This document shows, piece by piece, positions 52,162 to 62,069 of a stretch of DNA of 64,000 nucleotides. The notes beneath the pieces are model-generated. The model had not been told where the DNA came from, did no database searches, and was given only the letters and a program-made list of their open reading frames with translations. Source of the DNA: Hippophae tibetana (lineage: Eukaryota; Streptophyta; Magnoliopsida; Rosales; Elaeagnaceae); assembly GCA_037013495.1 (NCBI GenBank), contig CM072810.1, positions 84,180,449-84,244,448 of the forward strand, in the 5' to 3' direction. Every line of letters starts with the position of its first letter. Position 1 is the stretch's first letter. The position numbers were made by a program, and so were the translations under genes.

Positions 52162-53260
52162 AGTTTCCGAACCCGTTCTAAGAGTAAGAAGAAACGAAAT
52201 ATGATGTGAAATATTATGCTCATCCTCTATAGCAACATTTCTTGCTACGTACCAAGAAGTTTAAAAATAATGTCCAAAACCACCTCCAGCAATCACCTTT
52301 TTCCAAAGGGAAGAGAGGTAATAAAATTCGCATGAATTTGTCTGCTTTGGGAATTAAGACTTATAAAGGAATGGAAAAAATGATAGAACATGAGGAAAAA
52401 TAAATAAATGGAAAACAAAGCTTAAACATTTTCTCATGTCAATTTAAAAAAAGAAAGGTAGGGGAAAAATTAATCCAAATTTTATATCATTATAATTATT
52501 ATATATTTAAATAGAATTTATTACGTGTTAAAATGCCAAATTATCAAACATTTGGAAATTGGTTCATTATTTTAAATAAGAGATCAATAATTCTCATTTT
52601 TAACTCATTTATAACATCAATATTCTTAACTTAATTATAAGTTATTATGGTTGTGTTGGAATGTACCGTATTTAAAATTAAATTTGGTTATCGCTTTCCA
52701 ACTAAGAATTTAGTTTCCGAACCCGGTCTAAGAGTAAGAAGAAACAAAATATGACGTGAAATATTATGCTCATCCTCTATAGCAACATTTCTTGCTACGT
52801 ACCAAGAAGTTTAAAAATAATGTCCAAAACCACCTCTAGCAATCACCTTTTTCCAAATGGAAGAGAGGTAATAAAATTCGCATCAATTTGCCTGCTTTGG
52901 GAATTAAGACTTATAAAGGGATGGAAAAAATGATAGAACATGAGGAAAAATAAATAAGTGGAAAACAAAGCTTAAACATTTTCTCATGTCAATTTAAAAA
53001 AAGAAAGGTAGGGGAAAAATTACTCCAAATTTTATATCATTATAATTATTATATATTTAAATGGTATTTAGTACGTGTTAAAATGCCAAATTATCAAACC
53101 TTTGAAATTTTGATAATTATTTTATATAAGAGATCAATAATTCTTATTTTTAATTCATTTATGAAATCAATATTCTTAACTTATTTATAAGTTATAATGG
53201 TTGCGTTGGAATGCACCGTATTGAAATTAAATTTAGTTATTACTTTCTACCTAAGAATTT
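52162..53260 (+). repeat. Dimeric unit next to the family boundary, copy 1 (1099 bp)
   Basis: Monomer starts are 52162 and 52712. The first carries TTTTAAATAAGAGATC (TATA box lost) and TAACTTAATTATAAG (dyad altered). The second is X type, with CCCGGTCTAAG and AAATATGACGTG. Both features recur 1099 bp downstream, which makes this a two-monomer repeat unlike the longer HORs to its left. Confidence 0.88.
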
Positions 53261-54349
53261 AGTTTCCGAACCCGTTCTAAGAGTAAGAAGAAACGAAATA
53301 TGATGTGAAATATTATGCTCATCCAATATAGCAACATTTCTTGCTACGTTCCAAGAAGTTTAAAAATAATGTCCAAAACCACCTCCAGCAATCACCTTTT
53401 TCCAAAAAGAAGAGAGGTAATAAAATTCGCATGAATTTGTCTGCTTTGGGAATTAAGACTTATAAAGGAATGGAAAAAATGATAGAACATGAGGAAAAAT
53501 AAATAAATGGAAAACAAAGCTTAAACATTTTCTCATGTCAATTTAAAAAAAGAAAGGTAGGGGAAAAATTAATCCAAATTTTATATCATTATAATTATTA
53601 TATATTTAAATAGAATTTATTACGTGTTAAAATGCCAAATTATCAAACATTTGGAAATTGGTTCATTATTTTAAATAAGAGATCAATAATTCTCATTTTT
53701 AACTCATTTATAACATCAATATTCTTAACTTAATTATAAGTTATTATGGTTGTGTTGGAATGCACCGTATTTAAAATTAAATTTGGTTATCGCTTTCCAA
53801 CTAAGAATTTAGTTTCCGAACCCGGTCTAAGAGTAAGAAGAAACAAAATATGACGTGAAATATTATGCTCATCCTCTATAGCAACATTTCTTGCTACGTA
53901 CCAAGAAGTTTAAAAATAATGTCCAAAACCATCTCCAACAATTATCTTTTTCCATTGGGAAGAGAGGTAATGAAATTTGCATTAATTTGTGTGGTTTGAG
54001 AATTAAGACTTATAAAGGAATGGAAAAAATGATAGAACATGAGGAAAAATAAATAAATGGAAAACAAAGCTTAAACATTTTCTAATGTCAATTTAACTAA
54101 AGAATGTAAGGGGGAAAAATTACTCCAAATTTTATATCATTATAATTATTATATATTTAAATGGTATTTAGTACGTGTTAAAATGCCAAATTATCAAACC
54201 TTTGAAATTTTGATAATTATTTTATATAAGCGATCAATAATTCTTATTTTTAATTCATTTATGAAATCAATATTCTTAACTTATTTATAAGTTATAATGG
54301 TTGCGTTGGAATGCACCGTATTGAAATTAAATTTAGTTATTACTTTCTA
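53261..54349 (+). repeat. Dimeric unit, copy 2, ending at the gap
   Basis: Monomer starts are 53261 and 53811. It shares TTAAATAAGAG, TTAATTATAAG, CCCGGTCTAAG and AAATATGACGTG with 52162-53260. It is more diverged than copies elsewhere: CATCCAATATAG, CGTTCCAAG, CCATCTCCAACAATTATC, GTGTGGTTTGAG and AAGCGATC are private. The last monomer is cut by the gap after ACTTTCTA, 539 bases in. Confidence 0.88.
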
Positions 54350-54449
54350 NNNNNNNNNNNNNNNNNNNNNNNNNNNNNNNNNNNNNNNNNNNNNNNNNNN
54401 NNNNNNNNNNNNNNNNNNNNNNNNNNNNNNNNNNNNNNNNNNNNNNNNN
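54350..54449. other. Assembly gap, 100 N
   Basis: The run of exactly 100 Ns is a conventional placeholder size. The left flank ends TACTTTCTA and the right flank starts CCTAAGAATCTAG. Joined, they give the normal monomer text TTTCTACCTAAGAAT. The anchors at 53811 and 54461 are 650 apart, which is 550 without the Ns. The gap also coincides with the change from family 1 to family 2. Confidence 0.99.
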
Positions 54450-54460
54450 CCTAAGAATCT

Positions 54461-56634
54461 AGTTTCCAAACGCCTTATAGAAGTAAGAAGCAAAGAAATA
54501 TGAGTGGAAATATTAAGTTCATCCTCTATAGAAATGTTTCTTGCTACGTACTAAGAAGTTACAAATATTGTCGAAAACCACCTCATCCATCACCTTTTTT
54601 CATTGGCAAGAGAGATAATATAATTCACATGAATATTCCTGTGTTGGGTATTAAGGCTTAAATAGAAAACAAAATAATGATAAAAATTAGGAAAAAGCAA
54701 TAAGTGGAAAATAAAGTTAAACATTTTCTAATGTCAATTTTAGAAAAGAATGTTAGGGGAAAAATTATTCCAAATTTTATATCATTCTCTTTATTATATA
54801 TTTAGGTGGAATTTACTACGTCTTAAAATGCCAAATTACAAACGTATCAAATTTTATTTATTATTTAATATAAGAGAACAACTATTGTCATTTTTAACTC
54901 ATTTATGACATCAATATTCTTAACTTATTTGTAAGTTATTTTGGTTGTGTTGGAATGCACCGTATTGAAATTAAATTTGGATATTACTTTCCCCCTAAGA
55001 ATCTAGTTTCCAAACGCCTTATAGAAGTAAGAAGCATAGAAATATGAGTGGAAATATTAAGTTCATCCTCTATAGAAATGTTTCTTGCTACGTACTAAGA
55101 TGGTACAAATATTGTCTAAAACCACCTCATCCATCACCTTTTTTCATTGGGAAGAGACATAATATAATTCACATGAATATTCCTGTGTTGGGTATTAAGA
55201 CTTAAATAGAAAACAAAATAATGATAAAAATTAGGAAAAAACAATAAGTGAAAAAAAAACTTAAGCATTTTCTAATGTCAATTTTACAAAAGATTGTTAG
55301 GGGAAAAATTACTCCAAATTGTATATCATGATAATTATTATATATATAAATGGAATTTAATACGTCTTAAAATGACAAATTAGAAACGTTTCAAATTTTG
55401 TTCATTATTTTATATAAGAGATTAATAATTATCATTTTTAACTCATTTATGACATCAATATTCTTAACTTATTTGTAAGTTATTTTGGTTGTGTTGGAAT
55501 GCACCGTATTGAAATTAAATTTGGATATTGCTTTCCTTCTAAGCATCTAGTTTCCAAACACCTTATAGAAGTAAGAAGCAAAGAAATATGAGTGGAAATA
55601 TTAAGTTCATCCTCTATAGAAATGTTTCTTGCTACGTACTAAGAAGTTACAAATATTGTCTAAAACCACCTCATCCATCACCTTTTTTCATTGGGAAGAG
55701 ACATAATATAATTCACATGAATATTCCTGTGTTGGGTATTAAGACTTAAATAGAAAACAAAATAATGATATAAATTAGGAAAAAACAATAAGTGAAAAAA
55801 AACTTAAGCATTTTCTAATGTCAATTTTACGAAAGAATGTTACGGGAAAAATTACTCCAAATTGTATATCATGATAATTATTATATATATAAATGGAATT
55901 TAATACGTCTTAAAATGACAAATTATAAACGTTTCAAATTTTGTTCATTATTTTATATAAGAGATTAATAATTATCATTTTTAACTCAGTTATGACATCA
56001 ATATTCTTAACTTATTTGTAAGTTATTTTGGTTGTGTTGGAATGCACCGTATTGAAATTAAATTTGGATATTGCTTTCCTCCTAAGAATCTAATTTCCAA
56101 ACGCCTTATAGAAGTAAGAAGCAAAGAAATATGAGTGGAGATATTAAGTTTATCCTCTATAGAAATGTTTCTTGCTACGTACTAAGAAGTTACAAATATT
56201 GTCTAAAACCACCTCATCCATCACCTTTTTTCATTGGGAAGAGACATAATATAATTCACATGAATATTCCTATGTTGGGTATTAAGACTTAAATTGAAAA
56301 CAAAATAATGATATAAATTAGGAAAAAACAATAAGTGAAAAAAAACTTAAGCATTTTCTAATGTCAATTTTAAGAAAGAATGTTACGGGAAAAATTACTC
56401 CAAATTGTATATCATGATAATTATTATATATATAAATGGAATTTAATACGTCTTAAAATGACAAAAGAGAAACGTTTCAAATTTTGTTCATTATTTTATA
56501 TAATAGATTAATAATTATCATTTTTAACTCATTTATGACATCAATATTCTTAACTTATTTGTAAGTTATTTTGGTTGTGTTGGAATGCACCGTATTGAAA
56601 TTAAATTTGGATATTGCTTTCCTACTAAGAATCT
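54461..56634 (+). repeat. Family 2 HOR copy 1: P-Q-R-S (2174 bp)
   Basis: Monomer starts are 54461 (P), 55005 (Q), 55549 (R) and 56092 (S). P has GTCGAAAACC, GGCAAGAGAG, ATTAAGGC and CATTCTCTTTATT. Q has AGCATAGAAATATG and AAGATGGTAC. R has TAAGCATCTAG and CAAACACC. S has CTAATTTCC, GTGGAGATATT and ACAAAAGAGAAACG. This S copy has the private change TATAATAGATT near 56500, shared only with the hybrid monomer at 57179. Confidence 0.92.
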
Positions 56635-57721
56635 AGTTTCCAAACGCCTTATAGAAGTAAGAAGCAAAGAAATATGAGTGGAAATATTAAGTTCATCCTC
56701 TATAGAAATGTTTCTTGCTACGTACTAAGAAGTTACAAATATTGTCGAAAACCACCTCATCCATCACCTTTTTTCATTGGCAAGAGAGATAATATAATTC
56801 ACATGAATATTCCTGTGTTGGGTATTAAGGCTTAAATAGAAAACAAAATAATTATAAAAATTAGGAAAAAGCAATAAGTGGAAAATAAAGTTAAACATTT
56901 TCTAATGTCAATTTTAGAAAAGAATGTTAGGGGAAAAATTATTCCAAATTTTATATCATTCTCTTTATTATATATTTAAGTGGAATTTACTACGTCTTAA
57001 AATGCCAAATTACAAACGTATCAAATTTTATTTATTATTTAATATAAGAGAACAACTATTGTCATTTTTAACTCATTTATGACATCAATATTCTTAACTT
57101 ATTTGTAAGTTATTTTGGTTGTGTTGGAATGCACCGTATTGAAATTAAATTTGGATATTACTTTCCCCCTAAGAATCTAGTTTCCAAACGCCTTATAGAA
57201 GTAAGAAGCATAGAAATATGAGTGGAAATATTAAGTTCATCCTCTATAGAAATGTTTCTTGCTACGTACTAAGATGGTACAAATATTGTCTAAAACCACC
57301 TCATCCATCACCTTTTTTCATTGGGAAGAGACATAATATAATTCACATGAATATTCCTGTGTTGGGTATTAAGACTTAAATAGAAAACAAAATAATGATA
57401 AAAATTAGGAAAAAACAATAAGTGAAAAAAAACTTAAGCATTTTCTAATGTCAATTTTAAGAAAGAATGTTACGGGAAAAATTACTCCAAATTGTATATC
57501 ATGATAATTATTATATATATAAATGGAATTTAATACGTCTTAAAATGACAAAAGAGAAACGTTTCAAATTTTGTTCATTATTTTATATAATAGATTAATA
57601 ATTATCATTTTTAACTCATTTATGACATCAATATTCTTAACTTATTTGTAAGTTATTTTGGTTGTGTTGGAATGCACCGTATTGAAATTAAATTTGGATA
57701 TTGCTTTCCTCCTAAGAATCT
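56635..57721 (+). repeat. Family 2 HOR copy shortened to two monomers: P-Q/S (1087 bp)
   Basis: Monomer starts are 56635 (P) and 57179 (Q/S hybrid). The hybrid opens as Q (AGCATAGAAATATG, AAGATGGTAC, GATAAAAATTAGG) and ends as S (TTTTAAGAAAGAATGTTACGGG, ACAAAAGAGAAACG). Exactly two monomers (1087 of 2174 bp) are missing relative to the full unit. The switch lies between about 57400 and 57465. Confidence 0.92.
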
Positions 57722-59895
57722 AGTTTCCAAACGCCTTATAGAAGTAAGAAGCAAAGAAATATGAGTGGAAATATTAAGTTCATCCTCTATAGAAATGTTT
57801 CTTGCTACGTACTAAGAAGTTACAAATATTGTCGAAAACCACCTCATCCATCACCTTTTTTCATTGGCAAGAGAGATAATATAATTCACATGAATATTCC
57901 TGTGTTGGGTATTAAGGCTTAAATAGAAAACAAAATAATGATAAAAATTAGGAAAAAGCAATAAGTGGAAAATAAAGTTAAACATTTTCTAATGTCAATT
58001 TTAGAAAAGAATGTTAGGGGAAAAATTATTCCAAATTTTATATCATTCTCTTTATTATATATTTAAGTGGAATTTACTACGTCTTAAAATGCCAAATTAC
58101 AAACGTATCAAATTTTATTTATTATTTAATATAAGAGAACAACTATTGTCATTTTTAACTCATTTATGACATCAATATTCTTAACTTATTTGTAAGTTAT
58201 TTTGGTTGTGTTGGAATGCACCGTATTGAAATTAAATTTGGATATTACTTTCCCCCTAAGAATCTAGTTTCCAAACGCCTTATAGAAGTAAGAAGCATAG
58301 AAATATGAGTGGAAATATTAAGTTCATCCTCTATAGAAATGTTTCTTGCTACGTACTAAGATGGTACAAATATTGTCTAAAACCACCTCATCCATCACCT
58401 TTTTTCATTAGGAAGAGACATAATATAATTCACATGAATATTCCTATGTTGGGTATTAAGACTTAAATAGAAAACAAAATAATGATAAAAATTAGGAAAA
58501 AACAATAAGTGAAAAAAAAACTTAAGCATTTTCTAATGTCAATTTTACAAAAGATTGTTAGGGGAAAAATTACTCCAAATTGTATATCATGATAATTATT
58601 ATATATATAAATGGAATTTAATACGTCTTAAAATGACAAATTAGAAACGTTTCAAATTTTGTTCATTATTTTATATAAGAGATTAATAATTATCATTTTT
58701 AACTCATTTATGACATCAATATTCTTAACTTATTTGTAAGTTATTTTGGTTGTGTTGGAATGCACCGTATTGAAATTAAATTTGGATATTGCTTTCCTTC
58801 TAAGCATCTAGTTTCCAAACACCTTATAGAAGTAAGAAGCAAAGAAATATGAGTGGAAATATTAAGTTCATCCTCTATAGAAATGTTTCTTGCTACGTAC
58901 TAAGAAGTTACAAATATTGTCTAAAACCACCTCATCCATCACCTTTTTTCATTGGGAAGAGACATAATATAATTCACATGAATATTCCTGTGTTGGGTAT
59001 TAAGACTTAAATAGAAAACAAAATAATGATATAAATTAGGAAAAAACAATAAGTGAAAAAAAACTTAAGCATTTTCTAATGTCAATTTTACGAAAGAATG
59101 TTACGGGAAAAATTACTCCAAATTGTATATCATGATAATTATTATATATATAAATGGAATTTAATACGTCTTAAAATGACAAATTATAAACGTTTCAAAT
59201 TTTGTTCATTATTTTATATAAGAGATTAATAATTATCATTTTTAACTCATTTATGACATCAATATTCTTAACTTATTTGTAAGTTATTTTGGTTGTGTTG
59301 GAATGCACCGTATTGAAATTAAATTTGGATATTGCTTTCCTCCTAAGAATCTAATTTCCAAACGCCTTATAGAAGTAAGAAGCAAAGAAATATGAGTGGA
59401 GATATTAAGTTCATCCTCTATAGAAATGTTTCTTGCTACGTACTAAGAAGTTACAAATATTGTCTAAAACCACCTCATCCATCACCTTTTTTCATTGGGA
59501 AGAGACATAATATAATTCACATGAATATTCCTATGTTGGGTATTAAGACTTAAATAGAAAACAAAATAATGATATAAATTAGGAAAAAACAATAAGTGAA
59601 AAAAAACTTAAGCATTTTCTAATGTCAATTTTAAGAAAGAATGTTACGGGAAAAATTACTCCAAATTGTATATCATGATAATTATTATATATATAAATGG
59701 AATTTAATACGTCTTAAAATGACAAAAGAGAAACGTTTCAAATTTTGTTCATTATTTTATATAAGAGATTAATAATTATCATTTTTAACTCATTTATGAC
59801 ATCAATATTCTTAACTTATTTGTAAGTTATTTTGGTTGTGTTGGAATGCACCGTATTGAAATTAAATTTGGATATTGCTTTCCTCCTAAGAATCT
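57722..59895 (+). repeat. Family 2 HOR copy 3: P-Q-R-S (2174 bp)
   Basis: Monomer starts are 57722, 58266, 58810 and 59353. It is nearly identical to the next unit; differences seen are C57785/G59959, C57868/A60042, A58410/G60584 and A59220/T61394. Confidence 0.93.
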
Positions 59896-62069
59896 AGTTT
59901 CCAAACGCCTTATAGAAGTAAGAAGCAAAGAAATATGAGTGGAAATATTAAGTTCATCGTCTATAGAAATGTTTCTTGCTACGTACTAAGAAGTTACAAA
60001 TATTGTCGAAAACCACCTCATCCATCACCTTTTTTCATTGGAAAGAGAGATAATATAATTCACATGAATATTCCTGTGTTGGGTATTAAGGCTTAAATAG
60101 AAAACAAAATAATGATAAAAATTAGGAAAAAGCAATAAGTGGAAAATAAAGTTAAACATTTTCTAATGTCAATTTTAGAAAAGAATGTTAGGGGAAAAAT
60201 TATTCCAAATTTTATATCATTCTCTTTATTATATATTTAAGTGGAATTTACTACGTCTTAAAATGCCAAATTACAAACGTATCAAATTTTATTTATTATT
60301 TAATATAAGAGAACAACTATTGTCATTTTTAACTCATTTATGACATCAATATTCTTAACTTATTTGTAAGTTATTTTGGTTGTGTTGGAATGCACCGTAT
60401 TGAAATTAAATTTGGATATTACTTTCCCCCTAAGAATCTAGTTTCCAAACGCCTTATAGAAGTAAGAAGCATAGAAATATGAGTGGAAATATTAAGTTCA
60501 TCCTCTATAGAAATGTTTCTTGCTACGTACTAAGATGGTACAAATATTGTCTAAAACCACCTCATCCATCACCTTTTTTCATTGGGAAGAGACATAATAT
60601 AATTCACATGAATATTCCTATGTTGGGTATTAAGACTTAAATAGAAAACAAAATAATGATAAAAATTAGGAAAAAACAATAAGTGAAAAAAAAACTTAAG
60701 CATTTTCTAATGTCAATTTTACAAAAGATTGTTAGGGGAAAAATTACTCCAAATTGTATATCATGATAATTATTATATATATAAATGGAATTTAATACGT
60801 CTTAAAATGACAAATTAGAAACGTTTCAAATTTTGTTCATTATTTTATATAAGAGATTAATAATTATCATTTTTAACTCATTTATGACATCAATATTCTT
60901 AACTTATTTGTAAGTTATTTTGGTTGTGTTGGAATGCACCGTATTGAAATTAAATTTGGATATTGCTTTCCTTCTAAGCATCTAGTTTCCAAACACCTTA
61001 TAGAAGTAAGAAGCAAAGAAATATGAGTGGAAATATTAAGTTCATCCTCTATAGAAATGTTTCTTGCTACGTACTAAGAAGTTACAAATATTGTCTAAAA
61101 CCACCTCATCCATCACCTTTTTTCATTGGGAAGAGACATAATATAATTCACATGAATATTCCTGTGTTGGGTATTAAGACTTAAATAGAAAACAAAATAA
61201 TGATATAAATTAGGAAAAAACAATAAGTGAAAAAAAACTTAAGCATTTTCTAATGTCAATTTTACGAAAGAATGTTACGGGAAAAATTACTCCAAATTGT
61301 ATATCATGATAATTATTATATATATAAATGGAATTTAATACGTCTTAAAATGACAAATTATAAACGTTTCAAATTTTGTTCATTATTTTATATTAGAGAT
61401 TAATAATTATCATTTTTAACTCATTTATGACATCAATATTCTTAACTTATTTGTAAGTTATTTTGGTTGTGTTGGAATGCACCGTATTGAAATTAAATTT
61501 GGATATTGCTTTCCTCCTAAGAATCTAATTTCCAAACGCCTTATAGAAGTAAGAAGCAAAGAAATATGAGTGGAGATATTAAGTTCATCCTCTATAGAAA
61601 TGTTTCTTGCTACGTACTAAGAAGTTACAAATATTGTCTAAAACCACCTCATCCATCACCTTTTTTCATTGGGAAGAGACATAATATAATTCACATGAAT
61701 ATTCCTATGTTGGGTATTAAGACTTAAATAGAAAACAAAATAATGATATAAATTAGGAAAAAACAATAAGTGAAAAAAAACTTAAGCATTTTCTAATGTC
61801 AATTTTAAGAAAGAATGTTACGGGAAAAATTACTCCAAATTGTATATCATGATAATTATTATATATATAAATGGAATTTAATACGTCTTAAAATGACAAA
61901 AGAGAAACGTTTCAAATTTTGTTCATTATTTTATATAAGAGATTAATAATTATCATTTTTAACTCATTTATGACATCAATATTCTTAACTTATTTGTAAG
62001 TTATTTTGGTTGTGTTGGAATGCACCGTATTGAAATTAAATTTGGATATTGCTTTCCTCCTAAGAATCT
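59896..62069 (+). repeat. Family 2 HOR copy 4: P-Q-R-S (2174 bp)
   Basis: Monomer starts are 59896, 60440, 60984 and 61527. Order and spacing match copy 3. The private changes are few and scattered, which points to a recent duplication. Confidence 0.93.

Larger units (their letters stand above)
1..54349 (+). repeat. Satellite family 1: tandem array of ~550-bp monomers
   Basis: This block holds 99 head-to-tail monomers, all in the same orientation, phased on AGTTTCCGAACCC (some copies AGTGTCC, AGTATCC or AGTATGC). Spacing between anchors is 547-551 bp except for one 492-bp monomer. The array has no insertion, inversion or unique spacer. Each monomer runs through conserved blocks: the anchor; CTTGCTACGTACCAAG; CCACCTCCAGCAATCACC; GAGAGGTAATAAAATTC; AAATAAGTGGAAAAC; TACTCCAAATTTTATATC; TTTTATATAAGAGATC; and TAACTTATTTATAAGTTA followed by ATGG. 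Monomer types differ by fixed sets of substitutions that recur periodically, so the array has higher-order structure. It is non-coding, and its likely role is structural heterochromatin, which is inference. It continues beyond the left edge of the window. Confidence 0.98.

Noticed and set aside
54297..54503. 68-codon frame across the gap
   Set aside because: Half of it is N. The frame is an artefact of reading through the placeholder.
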